A DNA stretch of 56,253 nt. Source: Sorangium cellulosum. GTDB taxonomy: Bacteria; Myxococcota_A; Polyangia; Polyangiales; Polyangiaceae. Positions 10,269 through 18,599 of this stretch are shown one piece after another. The number at the start of each line of letters is the position of its first letter. The first letter of the stretch is position 1. The notes below the pieces were generated by a model. That model saw only the letters and a program-made list of their open reading frames with translations, ran no database searches and was not told the origin of the DNA. The translations under genes were made by a program, and so were the position numbers. The stretch covers positions 1 to 56,253 of the forward strand of contig NZ_JEMA01000338.1 of the NCBI RefSeq assembly GCF_001589285.1. The letters run 5' to 3'.

Positions 10269-11911
10269 AATCCGGGGTTGGTCACGGTCGGGACCCACTT
10301 CGTCGAGGGAGGTTTGCGCGGGGCTGTCCTGCGCGCGCCCGCCGCGCTCGATCCGGCGGCCGTCGCGCCCGGCGCGGCAGCGCTCGAGGCCGTTGGCGCG
10401 CGCCCGGCCGCTCGTCGCGGCGCGCTCGTTCCGGGCTCCTCGGCAACGGCGACGTCGCTCGTCTCGGGAGCCGGCGCGGCGCCCTCGGCGACGCTGCTCG
10501 CCATGGCCGAGGCGGCGCCGGCCGATATCGCCGGGGCGCCTGTCGTCGCGGCCGCTGCCACCGCGCCCGCGCTGCCGGCGAGCAGGGTGATCTGCTCGGA
10601 CGAGACATCCTGCGGCGACGGTCGCCAGATCCACATCATCCCTGCGCCGACCGCCGCGACGAGCGCGAGCGACACCGCGGCGACCAGCGTCCCTGAGCGC
10701 CGTCGCGACGCCGGCACCTCGATCGGACCGAGCGGCGTCTCCTGGCCCGGCGAGCTCTGCGGCAGCGAAGGCAGCATGTGCCGCCCGAGCGAGGGAGCGC
10801 TCGCGCGGAGCGTGGGGGCGTCGGCGTTCGGGTGGCCCGGGGGGGGCTGCGTGAAGAAGAACTCGCTGATGCTGTCGCGGAGGAGCATCAGCTCGGGCGG
10901 GCGGGAGGCGCGCTCGTCCAGCGCGCGGACAGTGTCCCGGAGCGCGGCGCGCCGGCGCTGGTTGCGCTCCCCGAGCAGCCCGCGCACGAAGGCCCCGACG
11001 TCGTGGTCCGTCACCGGCGGCTCCTTCGCCAGCACGGACTCCAGCGCGGTCTCCAGCTCGAGCATCGTCTGGTAACGGTGGTCCGGATCCTTCTGCAGGC
11101 ACGTCATCAGCACGTGCTCCAGCTCGGCCGGGAAGTCCGGGTTCTTCAGGCGAGGCGCCAGCGCGGGCCGGGAGATGATCTGCTTCAGCGTGAGGAGGTC
11201 GTTCTCCGCGGCGAAGGGGTGCTCCCCCGTCGTCAGCTTGTAGAGCACGATCCCCATCGCGAAGATGTCGGTGCGCCGGTCGACCCGCTCGCCCCGCGCC
11301 TGCTCCGGGGACATGTACGGCACCTTGCCCTTGATCTGTCCCGCCGTCGTGTCGTTGTGCGCTCGGTTCGTCGCCTTCGCGACGCCGAAGTCCACGAGCT
11401 TCACGTGGCCGTCGTACGTCACGAGGATGTTCTGGGGCGACACGTCGCGGTGCACGAGCCCGAGCAGCAGGTCGTCGTTCTGCGGATCCCGGAGCTCGTG
11501 CGCGGCGTGCAGGCCGAGGCACGCGCGGCTGAGGATGCGGAGCGCGACGCGCAGCGGGATGGCGACGCCGCTCTTGTTCGCTGCCCGCGCGATGACCGAC
11601 AGCGCCTCGCCGTCGACCCACTCCATCACGATGTAGAGGACGTCGTTCTGCTCCCCGAGGTCGAGGATCTCGGCGACGTTCGGGTGGTGGATCCCCGAGG
11701 CGAGCCGCGCCTCCTCGAGGAACATCGTCTCGAACTGGGGGTCGTCCGAGAGCGACGGCAGCATCGTCTTGATGGCGACCGTCTTCTGGAAGCCGCGAAG
11801 GCCCTTGCGGCGCGCGGCCCACACCGTGGCCATTCCCCCCTGCGCGATGGGCAGGAGGAGCTCGTAGTGCCCGAGCTCCTTTCCCGGCAACAGCTCAGGT
11901 TGGGGGATCAT
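10265..11911 (-). CDS. Transmembrane Ser/Thr protein kinase
   Basis: The product is 548 residues. The cytoplasmic Hanks-type kinase domain (about 15-290) has a glycine loop AQGGMATVW, catalytic Lys48 in VAIK, HRDVSPQN (His154-Asn161), DFG at 174-176, and YMSPEQARG in the activation segment. The catalytic loop has Ser158 where most kinases have Lys (HRDLKPEN); this variant is frequent in myxobacterial kinases, so activity is not excluded. A Pro/Ser-rich linker leads to one transmembrane helix (LVAAVSLALVAAVGAGMMWIW, about 408-428), then an Ala-rich periplasmic tail. Such kinases sense envelope signals and phosphorylate cytoplasmic partners, possibly FHA proteins. The following gene starts within its stop codon. 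Confidence 0.93.
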   Translation of the reverse strand: MIPQPELLPGKELGHYELLLPIAQGGMATVWAARRKGLRGFQKTVAIKTMLPSLSDDPQFETMFLEEARLASGIHHPNVAEILDLGEQNDVLYIVMEWVDGEALSVIARAANKSGVAIPLRVALRILSRACLGLHAAHELRDPQNDDLLLGLVHRDVSPQNILVTYDGHVKLVDFGVAKATNRAHNDTTAGQIKGKVPYMSPEQARGERVDRRTDIFAMGIVLYKLTTGEHPFAAENDLLTLKQIISRPALAPRLKNPDFPAELEHVLMTCLQKDPDHRYQTMLELETALESVLAKEPPVTDHDVGAFVRGLLGERNQRRRAALRDTVRALDERASRPPELMLLRDSISEFFFTQPPPGHPNADAPTLRASAPSLGRHMLPSLPQSSPGQETPLGPIEVPASRRRSGTLVAAVSLALVAAVGAGMMWIWRPSPQDVSSEQITLLAGSAGAVAAAATTGAPAISAGAASAMASSVAEGAAPAPETSDVAVAEEPGTSAPRRAAGRAPTASSAAAPGATAAGSSAAGARRTAPRKPPSTKWVPTVTNPGF

Positions 11912-12051
11912 GGCTTCGTGCGGCGCCCTCCTGACCGAACCGCAGGATCTCGGACGGCTCGAGCAAGTCTAGCATCCGGATCCCGCGGTAACGCTATGTG
12001 ATGAAGCTCACGAAGGCGCCGCCCAGGAGGCGCTCCGTCGGCGCGGGGCGA

Positions 12052-12717
12052 TCAGGCGCCGGGCGGGACCGGCTGTCCCCAGAGCTGCTGGTAGATCTCG
12101 CTGAGCTTCTGGTGGGTCTCGGCCGAGAAGCCGTTGACCGGATGAGGCCACCGGAAGCCGTCGCCCATGGCCTGGTTGCACGAGAAGGAGATGAGCAGAT
12201 CGACAGGCGTGGGGTTGTTCGGCCGCACCATGGAGATGCCGAGGCCAGGGTAGAAGCAGTTGCCGCGATCCGCGGTGAAGCTGTCCTCGTCGCCGAAGAC
12301 GTCCAGGATCTGGTCCTTGAGCTCCTCGTCCATGTCGCTGGTCGTGAGCTGGCGCTGCTGGAGGATGACGAAGTTCTTGAAGCGGGGCTGCGCCGGCAGC
12401 ACCGGCGCCGCCGCCGTCTGCCCCGGGATCAGGTTGGGCGGGATGAGGCCGGGGAGCGCCTGCTGCAGCCCCTGGAGAGCGGCCTGCCCCATCTGCTGGA
12501 GCTCGGGCGGGATCCCGGGGATGAGGGTGGGGGCACCGGTCGTCGCCACGGGCGTCGGGGCCAGCTCCTGCCCCTGGAGGCGGAGCACCGTGATCTGCGC
12601 CTTGTCCATCTCGTCGAACGGCGCCGTGCGGGCGGCGCAACCGACGACGAGGGGTGCCAGCAAGGCGATGCCTGCGAGTGTACGGGTGGTGAGGTTCATG
12701 TTCACTTTGACGTTCAT
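12052..12717 (-). CDS. Putative lipoprotein of unknown function
   Basis: The product is 221 residues. A short signal peptide ends in a lipobox, LAPLVVGCAA, so the protein should be lipid-anchored in the envelope. The mature part has a Pro/Ala/Gln-rich stretch (about 50-110; LIPGIPPELQQMGQAALQGL) and a compact C-terminal part containing three cysteines. I recognise no family. A second in-frame ATG at 12699 could be the true start. It lies between the PfkB kinase and the transmembrane kinase on the same strand, 79 nt and 140 nt away, so co-transcription is possible. Confidence 0.75.
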   Translation of the reverse strand: MNVKVNMNLTTRTLAGIALLAPLVVGCAARTAPFDEMDKAQITVLRLQGQELAPTPVATTGAPTLIPGIPPELQQMGQAALQGLQQALPGLIPPNLIPGQTAAAPVLPAQPRFKNFVILQQRQLTTSDMDEELKDQILDVFGDEDSFTADRGNCFYPGLGISMVRPNNPTPVDLLISFSCNQAMGDGFRWPHPVNGFSAETHQKLSEIYQQLWGQPVPPGA

Positions 12718-12796
12718 CTAGCACGGCTATGCGCGGGAAGGTGAACAGCGACCGCACGCGGCAGGCCCTCGCGCGCGGTCGCCCCCCCGGCGGGCT

Positions 12797-13723
12797 TCAC
12801 ATCGTGCTCGCGCCGAACTCGTAGAGCGCCCGGATCTCGCTCAGGCGCGCCGTGATGTCGGCCCGGGTCACCGTGGCGATCCGCTGCGTTCCCACCGCCT
12901 CGACGCAGAAGGAGGCTGTCGCCGTCGCATGGAGCATCCCGCGCCGGAGCGCGAGGGGCGTGATCTCGGGCTGGCACGCGAGGTAACCGATGAGCCCGCC
13001 AGCGAAGGCGTCGCCGGCCCCCGTGGGATCGATGACGTCCTCGAGCGGGAAGCCCGGCGCCGCGAACACGCCGCCCTCGTCGAAGAGCAGCGCGCCGTGC
13101 TCGCCCCGCTTGATGATCAGCCGGCGCGGGCCGCGGGACAGGATCTCCTTCGCGGCGCGGCGGATGTTGTACTTGCCCGAGAGCAAGCGAGCCTCCTCGT
13201 CGTTCACCACGAGCGTGTCGATGCGGCGCAGCATCGCCGCGACCGCCTTCGGCTCACCGTCGATCCAGAAGTTCATGGTGTCGGCGAGGACGAAGCGCGG
13301 TGAGCGGACCTGCTCGAGGACGTCGAGCTGGAGCGCGGGGTGGATGTTGCCGAGCAGGACGAAGGGCGAGTCGCGGTACGCCTCCGGCAGCTTCGGCGCG
13401 AACGACGCGAACACGTTGAGCTGCGTGTCCAGCGTCGTGCGGTGGATGAGATCCACGTCGTAGCGCCCGGCCCAGCGGAAGGTCTTGCCCGGAACCCGCT
13501 CGACGCCCTCGACGGCGATGCCTCGGCCGCGCATCGCCCCGAGCGTCTCCTCGGGGAAGTCGTCGCCGACCACGGCGACCGTGCGCACCGGCGCGAAGCA
13601 GGAGGCGGCGAACGACGCGTAGGTGGCTGAGCCACCCACGACGTTCTTTGCGTTGCCGGAGGGGAGCTCGAGGTCATCGAACGCCATCGAGCCGATGATG
13701 AGAATCGAGGAGGGGGTCGTCAC
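12797..13723 (-). CDS. PfkB-family carbohydrate/nucleoside kinase
   Basis: The product is 308 residues, the usual PfkB/ribokinase-superfamily length. The N-terminal substrate-side motif reads VVGGSATYASFAA, and the C-terminal PfkB signature is DPTGAGDAFAGGLIGYL, with the catalytic Asp in GAGDA. The family phosphorylates sugars or nucleosides using ATP. It lies 127 nt downstream of mtnP, and gmk is one gene further up, which would fit a nucleoside-type substrate in purine salvage, but the substrate cannot be read from the sequence. Confidence is high for the family and low for the substrate. Confidence 0.9.
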   Translation of the reverse strand: MTTPSSILIIGSMAFDDLELPSGNAKNVVGGSATYASFAASCFAPVRTVAVVGDDFPEETLGAMRGRGIAVEGVERVPGKTFRWAGRYDVDLIHRTTLDTQLNVFASFAPKLPEAYRDSPFVLLGNIHPALQLDVLEQVRSPRFVLADTMNFWIDGEPKAVAAMLRRIDTLVVNDEEARLLSGKYNIRRAAKEILSRGPRRLIIKRGEHGALLFDEGGVFAAPGFPLEDVIDPTGAGDAFAGGLIGYLACQPEITPLALRRGMLHATATASFCVEAVGTQRIATVTRADITARLSEIRALYEFGASTM

Positions 13724-13829
13724 AGGGGGCCTCTTAACCAGGTTTGCGCGCAGCGGCTAGCCGCGCGATTCATTTCGGAGACGCCGCCCGCGGCGCCGCG
13801 ACGCCGCCCGCCGCGCCGCCCGGCGGAGC

Positions 13830-13852
13830 GAGCGCGGCCGCCGGCCGCGCTC
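13830..13852 (-). terminator. Hairpin at the end of mtnP
   Basis: A 10-bp perfect inverted repeat with a 3-nt loop (gagcgcggcc / ggccgcgctc) begins within the mtnP stop codon on the minus strand. No T-tract follows. It may end or attenuate transcription between mtnP and the PfkB kinase gene, or act as a processing site. Confidence 0.4.
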
Positions 13853-14738
13853 AGTCGGCCTTCTGTCGAGGCCCGATGAGCCACTCGAGCCGCGCCTGGG
13901 CGTCGGGAGACGTCGCGCCGGCCGAGGTCATGATGGATTTCTGCAGCGCGTGGCGGGCGGGGCTCTGCGACACGTCGGGGAGGTCGTGGGCGAGGGCCTT
14001 CGCGACGTTCCGCGCGTGCACGATGTTGCGGTTGAGCACGGTGATGACCGCCTCGACGCTCACCGCCTCTTCCGATACGTGCCAGCAGTCGAAGTCGGTC
14101 GTGAGCGCGAGCGTGGCATAGGGGAGCTCCGCCTCGCGCGCGAGCTTCGCCTCGGGCAGGTTGGTCATTCCAATGACGTGCGCGCCGAAGGACCGGAACA
14201 TGTGGCTCTCGGCCCGCGTCGAGAACTGCGGGCCCTCGATGCACACGTAGGTGCCGCCGCGGTGGACGCGCGCCTCGGTGGCGCGCGCCGCGTCGTGGAC
14301 GGCGGCCGCCATGATCGGGCACACCGGATCGGCGAACGGCACGTGGGCGACCAGGCCGTCGTCGAAGAACGTCGAGGTCCGGCGCTTCGTGAAATCGATG
14401 AACTGGTCGACAACGACGAGGTCGCCCGGCTCGATCTCCTCGCGCAGCGAGCCCACGGCGCTCACGCTGAGCACGTGCGTGGCGCCGAGCATCTTCAGCG
14501 CGCAGATATTCGCGCGGTAGTTGATGCTCGACGGCGAGAATCGGTGCCCGCGCCCGTGGCGCGGCAGGAACAGCACGGTCGCGTCGCCGCCCTTGACCTG
14601 GCCGCGGAGCACAACGTCGCTCGGCAGCCCGAAGGGCGTGGACACCGCGACCTCCTCGACGTCCTCCAGCCACCCCATCTCGTAGAGCCCGCTGCCGCCG
14701 ATGACGGCGAGCACGTCGTGCCTCGCGCTGGCGCTCAT
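13851..14738 (-). CDS. mtnP: S-methyl-5'-thioadenosine phosphorylase
   Basis: The product is 295 residues. It phosphorolyses methylthioadenosine to adenine and methylthioribose-1-phosphate, clearing the by-product of polyamine and related syntheses. The N-terminal VIGGSGLYEM, the phosphate/substrate loops LPRHGRGHRFSPSSINYRA and DQFIDFTKRR, the CIEGPQFSTRAES loop and GMTNLPEAKLAREAE identify the purine nucleoside phosphorylase family, MTAP branch. The catalytic-pocket Asp lies in LTTDFDCW. The start at ATG 14738 overlaps the gmk stop (ATGA), indicating translational coupling. A longer upstream extension of the frame is a shadow of gmk. Confidence 0.95.
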   Translation of the reverse strand: MSASARHDVLAVIGGSGLYEMGWLEDVEEVAVSTPFGLPSDVVLRGQVKGGDATVLFLPRHGRGHRFSPSSINYRANICALKMLGATHVLSVSAVGSLREEIEPGDLVVVDQFIDFTKRRTSTFFDDGLVAHVPFADPVCPIMAAAVHDAARATEARVHRGGTYVCIEGPQFSTRAESHMFRSFGAHVIGMTNLPEAKLAREAELPYATLALTTDFDCWHVSEEAVSVEAVITVLNRNIVHARNVAKALAHDLPDVSQSPARHALQKSIMTSAGATSPDAQARLEWLIGPRQKAD

Positions 14739-15373
14739 CGCTCGAACCTCCGCTCCGCGAGCAGCCGCTCGCAGAGGAGCGCGCGCCGCTGCCGGCGGCA
14801 CCGCTCGGCGAAGACGAGCGACCGGAGCTGCTCGTAGGCGCGGTTGATCTCGTCGTTCACGATCACGTAGTCGAAGAAGCCGTAGTGCTCGATCTCCCCC
14901 TTCGCGTTGCGGAGGCGCCTGAGCGTCGTGGGCTCGTCCTCGGTGCCGCGCCCGCGCAGGCGACGCTCGAGCTCGGCGAGCGACGGGGGCAGGATGAACA
15001 CGGCGATCGCCTCGGGGAGGCTCGCCTTGATCTGCCGCGCGCCCTGGTGGTCGATGTCGAACAGGACGCCGCGCGCGGTGGCGCGCGCGATCTCGATCTC
15101 CTTCAGGCTCGTGCCGTAGAGGTGATCGTGCACCCGGGCCCACTCGGCGAACGCCCCGATGCGGATCATCTGCTCGAACGTGCTCGGGTCGACGAAGTGG
15201 TACTCGCGGCCGTCGACCTCGTTCGGGCGCGGGCGCCGCGTCGTGTGGGAGACCGAGAAGCGCAGGTCGGGGAACTCGCCGCGCAGCTTCCCGCAGAGCG
15301 TCGTCTTCCCCGCGCCGGACGGGGACGACACGATGAGGGGGAGGAAGTCGTCACTGGGGGCTTCGGTCGACAT
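14735..15373 (-). CDS. gmk: Guanylate kinase
   Basis: The product is 212 residues, normal for the family. It phosphorylates GMP to GDP with ATP. The P-loop SSPSGAGKTTL (about residues 15-25) is followed by the GMP-binding region SVSHTTRRPRPNEVDGREYHFV and the lid-region LDIDHQG-like segment (FDIDHQGARQIK). It starts 9 nt after the yicC stop and overlaps mtnP by 4 nt, so yicC-gmk-mtnP form one transcription unit; the yicC-gmk neighbourhood is widespread in bacteria. Confidence 0.97.
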   Translation of the reverse strand: MSTEAPSDDFLPLIVSSPSGAGKTTLCGKLRGEFPDLRFSVSHTTRRPRPNEVDGREYHFVDPSTFEQMIRIGAFAEWARVHDHLYGTSLKEIEIARATARGVLFDIDHQGARQIKASLPEAIAVFILPPSLAELERRLRGRGTEDEPTTLRRLRNAKGEIEHYGFFDYVIVNDEINRAYEQLRSLVFAERCRRQRRALLCERLLAERRFER

Positions 15374-15382
15374 GCTCTCCTG

Positions 15383-16261
15383 TCACTCGATGTTCTGGAC
15401 CTGCTCCCGCAGGCGTTCGAGCTCCACCTTCATCGCCACGACGTGATGGGAGATGGCGGCGTCCTGCGCCTTGGAGCCCAGGGTGTTCGCCTCGCGTACC
15501 ATCTCCTGAAGCAGGAAGTCGAGCCTCCTTCCGCAGGGGTCGCCGCCCGGCGCCGCGAGCGCGCCGCCGAACTGATCGAGGTGGCTCCGCAGGCGGGTGA
15601 TCTCCTCGGTGATGTCGCTGCGCTCCGCGAGCAGCATCACCTCGGCCTCGATGCGCGGCGCCTCGAAGCCGGCGTCGACGCCGTGGACCAGGCGCTCGAC
15701 GCGCTCGCGCAGCCGCCGCCGGAGCGCCTCGCGCGCGCCGTCCGCGCGCGCCACGACCTCGGCGGCGAGCGCGCGCAGCGTCTCCACGCGCCCGCGCATG
15801 TCGCGCGCGAGCGCCTCGCCCTCGCGGTGGCACATGCCCTCCATCGCGTCGATCGCCCGCTCGATCGCGAGCTTGAGCGCGCCGCGGACGGTCGCGATCT
15901 CGTGGCCGCCGGCGGGCGCGAAGAGGTCCGGCACGGCGCAGAGCAGCGACAGCGGCACGTCCGCGCCCGGCGCGAGCTCGTCGCGCAGCTCGGCGAGCGC
16001 GCGGAACGCCGCGCGCGCCTTCGATTTGTCGAGCGTGCTCGGGGCCAGCACCGCCCCCTCGGTGCGCACGATGATCTCGATGCGCCCCCGGCGCAGGCGC
16101 TCCCGCGCCACCTGCTCGGCGAACATCGTCAGGTCGACGAGCTCGCGCGGGAGCCGCGCGCGCACGTCGAGGAAGCGCTGGTTCACCGAGCGGATCTCGG
16201 CGACGACGCGTCCTTCGGTGAGCGAAGCGTCACCGAGCCCAAAGCCGGTCATGCTCCGCAC
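15383..16261 (-). CDS. yicC: YicC-family endoribonuclease
   Basis: The product is 292 residues, the usual YicC length. The N-terminus MRSMTGFGLG matches the family signature, and the C-terminal half contains the conserved EVMLLAERSDITEEITRLRSH and LDFLLQEMVREANTLGSK blocks. YicC proteins are RNases linked in E. coli to small-RNA decay and stationary-phase growth. The gene lies directly upstream of gmk, as in many bacteria, and 16 nt after the epimerase gene, suggesting a longer operon. Confidence 0.95.
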   Translation of the reverse strand: MRSMTGFGLGDASLTEGRVVAEIRSVNQRFLDVRARLPRELVDLTMFAEQVARERLRRGRIEIIVRTEGAVLAPSTLDKSKARAAFRALAELRDELAPGADVPLSLLCAVPDLFAPAGGHEIATVRGALKLAIERAIDAMEGMCHREGEALARDMRGRVETLRALAAEVVARADGAREALRRRLRERVERLVHGVDAGFEAPRIEAEVMLLAERSDITEEITRLRSHLDQFGGALAAPGGDPCGRRLDFLLQEMVREANTLGSKAQDAAISHHVVAMKVELERLREQVQNIE

Positions 16262-16277
16262 GCGCCGCTCCGTCTAC

Positions 16278-17324
16278 CTAGCTCGCCTGGTGCCCGGTGC
16301 CCGCGGCCGCCTGGGCCTTGGGCAGCGGGACGTTGCCGCACGTGACCGTCGCCGACGCGGCGGCGGGGCCCTTCTCGCGCAGCGTCCTCAGGTACGTGAC
16401 GGTCGGCGCGATGCCGTCCTCCCAGCGTACGCGCGGCGCATAGCCGATGAGCTCGGCCGCGCGCGAGATGTCGGCGAGCGAGTGGCGGATATCGCCCGCG
16501 CGCGGCGCCAGGTGCTCGACCGCCACGTCCCGCCCGAGCACCCGCGAGATCTCCTTGCAGAGCTCTTTCAGCCCGATCCTGCGCCCGCCAGCGATGTTGA
16601 TGATCTCGCCCTTGAACTTCTTCGGCGACGTCGCGGCGAGCAGGTTCGCGGAGACGGTGTTCTCGATGAAGCAGAAATCGCGCGTCTGCTCGCCGTCGCC
16701 GTAGATCGGGATCGGCCGGCTCTGGAGGGCGGCGTCGATGAACCGCGGGATCGCCGCGGCGTAGGCGCCGTCGGGCGTCTGGTTCGGCCCGAAGACGTTG
16801 AAGTAGCGCAGGCTCAGGGTCTCGAGGCCGTAGATGCCCGCGAAGACCTTCATGTAATGCTCGCAGGCGAGCTTCGTGACCGCGTACGGCGAGAGCGGCA
16901 TCGGCTCCATCGCCTCGTGCTTCGGGAGCACCGGCGTCTCGCCGTACGCGCTCGACGACGCGGCGAAGATCACGCGGCGCACGCCCTGCCGCCGCGCCAC
17001 GTCGAGCACCGTGACCGTGCCGCCCACGTTGACGGCGTTCGACTCGACAGGCGTCTCGACGCTGCGCGGGACCGAGCCGAGCGCTGCCTGGTGGAGAACG
17101 ACCTCGACGCCCTTCGCCGCGTCCGCGACCGCCGCGGCGTCCCGGATGTCCCCGGTGATCCGCTCGATGAGCGACTGGTGCGGGAGCCCGTCGAGGTTCT
17201 CCCATCGGCCCGTCGCCAGGTTATCGAGGACGCGGACCCGTTCCCCGGCGGCGGTCAGCGCCGCGACGAGGTTGCTTCCGATGAAACCGGCACCGCCGGT
17301 GACCAAGTAGCGAGGCGTGGACAT
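16278..17324 (-). CDS. NAD-dependent UDP-sugar epimerase/dehydratase
   Basis: The product is 348 residues of the extended short-chain dehydrogenase class. The NAD-binding motif TGGAGFIGSN lies at about 9-18 and the catalytic Tyr/Lys in SPYAVTK, with the Ser in AASSSAYGE. RYFNVFGPNQTPDGAYAAAIPRF is typical of UDP-N-acetylglucosamine/UDP-glucose 4-epimerase-like (WbpP-type) enzymes. It should supply a sugar nucleotide for lipopolysaccharide or exopolysaccharide; the exact sugar is uncertain. It is the first gene before yicC-gmk-mtnP and lies 23 nt after the zinc-ribbon gene. Confidence 0.92.
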   Translation of the reverse strand: MSTPRYLVTGGAGFIGSNLVAALTAAGERVRVLDNLATGRWENLDGLPHQSLIERITGDIRDAAAVADAAKGVEVVLHQAALGSVPRSVETPVESNAVNVGGTVTVLDVARRQGVRRVIFAASSSAYGETPVLPKHEAMEPMPLSPYAVTKLACEHYMKVFAGIYGLETLSLRYFNVFGPNQTPDGAYAAAIPRFIDAALQSRPIPIYGDGEQTRDFCFIENTVSANLLAATSPKKFKGEIINIAGGRRIGLKELCKEISRVLGRDVAVEHLAPRAGDIRHSLADISRAAELIGYAPRVRWEDGIAPTVTYLRTLREKGPAAASATVTCGNVPLPKAQAAAGTGHQAS

Positions 17325-17347
17325 GTGCGTGCTCCCTCGGCGGGCGC

Positions 17348-17665
17348 CTACTTCTTCTTGAAAAGGTTGTCGAGCTTGCTGCGCGAGTCGGCGATCCGCT
17401 TCGAGTTATCCTCCGGTACGCCGTTCTTGAACGTGAAGAAAGTACAATAGTTCGCTCTTTCCCGGTCCGGGATGTACTCGGCGATGTGCTCCTTGCACTG
17501 GTTGTGCGCGGCCGGGTCCCAGTTCTCGCAGTTCTTGCAGCAGTGGAGGTCGATGCCGCAGTGCGGGCAGGTGTCCGCGCGCTGGAGCTTCACCTCGAAG
17601 ATGAGCTCGTTCTTGCATTTATGACAGAAGTGCCGCTTCGCCTCGACCTTCGGAATCCAGCTCAT
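17348..17665 (-). CDS. Small zinc-ribbon protein of unknown function
   Basis: The product is 105 residues from ATG 17665, which has GGAGG about 6 nt upstream; a GTG at 17683 would add six residues but lacks a site. It has several metal-binding pairs: CHKC, CPHC and CCKNC, with further single Cys in NQCKEH and YCTFF, so it likely binds one or two zinc ions. The C-terminus is Lys-rich (LDNLFKKK). Lys and Asn content is higher than in its neighbours. It lies between the DUF507 and epimerase genes on the same strand. No function is assigned. Confidence 0.85.
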   Translation of the reverse strand: MSWIPKVEAKRHFCHKCKNELIFEVKLQRADTCPHCGIDLHCCKNCENWDPAAHNQCKEHIAEYIPDRERANYCTFFTFKNGVPEDNSKRIADSRSKLDNLFKKK

Positions 17666-17874
17666 GACGTCCTCCGGTACCACGACGAGGCCCGATCCGG
17701 CAGGCAGAACGTTCCATGGGGGGCGGGTCGGGGGTAGTGCGCCCTTGTCCTACAGGTGCTCCCCAGGGAACGAGCTCACGCGGCGCGAGCCGGTCGGGGG
17801 TTCTTCTCGGGGTGAGGGCCGCGATCGCTCGCTAGCCCGCTTCGCAGGAGCTCGTCCGCCCGGCGCGGAGTCGC

Positions 17875-18387
17875 CTACACGAGCCCCTTGCGCCGCTGGA
17901 TCTCGCCCATGACCCGCTGGTACTCGATCTCCCAGGTGCGGGAGCCTTCCTGTACATGGCGGAGCTTGCCGCGCACCTCGGTGTCGAGCGCCTCGTCCAT
18001 TTCGAGGTACTTCCGGAGGACAGGCCGTATCCGGCGCCGCAGGTCGTGGTCCTCGACGAAGACCTCCTCGACGTTGTTCGAGTGCATGAGCATCTCGAGC
18101 AGCTGGTCGAGGAGGTAATCCATCGTTTCCTCGCCTGTCTTGATCCCCTTCTGCTCCGCGGCCAGGCGCTTGACCCGGTTGAACTCGCCCTGGGGGAGCC
18201 CGCGTGCCTGGAGGATCTCTTTGGCCCGCTCGGTCGCTTCACGGTCGGCGTTCAGGTAGCTCGTGAACACCGACTCGACGTCGAGCGCGACCTCTTTCTT
18301 CGACGTGCACTCGATATCGCGGTTGTCCACGAGCGCGCGGACGATTTCTTCTGTGAGAGGAGTAATTTTGCCGCTAAAGAGGCGCAT
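17875..18387 (-). CDS. DUF507-type protein, two-module fusion
   Basis: The product is 170 residues and strongly charged. It matches DUF507 in MRLFSGKITPLTEEIVRALV and in LMHSNNVEEVFVEDHDLRRR. DUF507 proteins are usually about 90 residues and, as I recall, often occur as two adjacent genes. Here two similar helical modules (about 1-80 and 85-170) appear joined in one chain. Function of the family is unknown. The gene is divergent from the Crp/Fnr regulator gene and heads a long run of minus-strand genes. Confidence 0.85.
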   Translation of the reverse strand: MRLFSGKITPLTEEIVRALVDNRDIECTSKKEVALDVESVFTSYLNADREATERAKEILQARGLPQGEFNRVKRLAAEQKGIKTGEETMDYLLDQLLEMLMHSNNVEEVFVEDHDLRRRIRPVLRKYLEMDEALDTEVRGKLRHVQEGSRTWEIEYQRVMGEIQRRKGLV

Positions 18388-18599
18388 CCAACGTCCGTAG
18401 CTGGAGGAGCGGTCGAACTGGCTCCCCCGTGCAGGGGTTCATTCACGGGGCGTGCCCGGCTCAAACCGAAAGGTACGGGCCGCGTCTCGGGGATGTCAAC
18501 GCAAGTAGGAGGGTTCCGGTAAAAGTCGGAGCCGCCCGGCCGGTGGGGCCTCCCGGAAACAGCAGGACCGCGACACCGCAAACCGCAGGAGCAGCCGCG

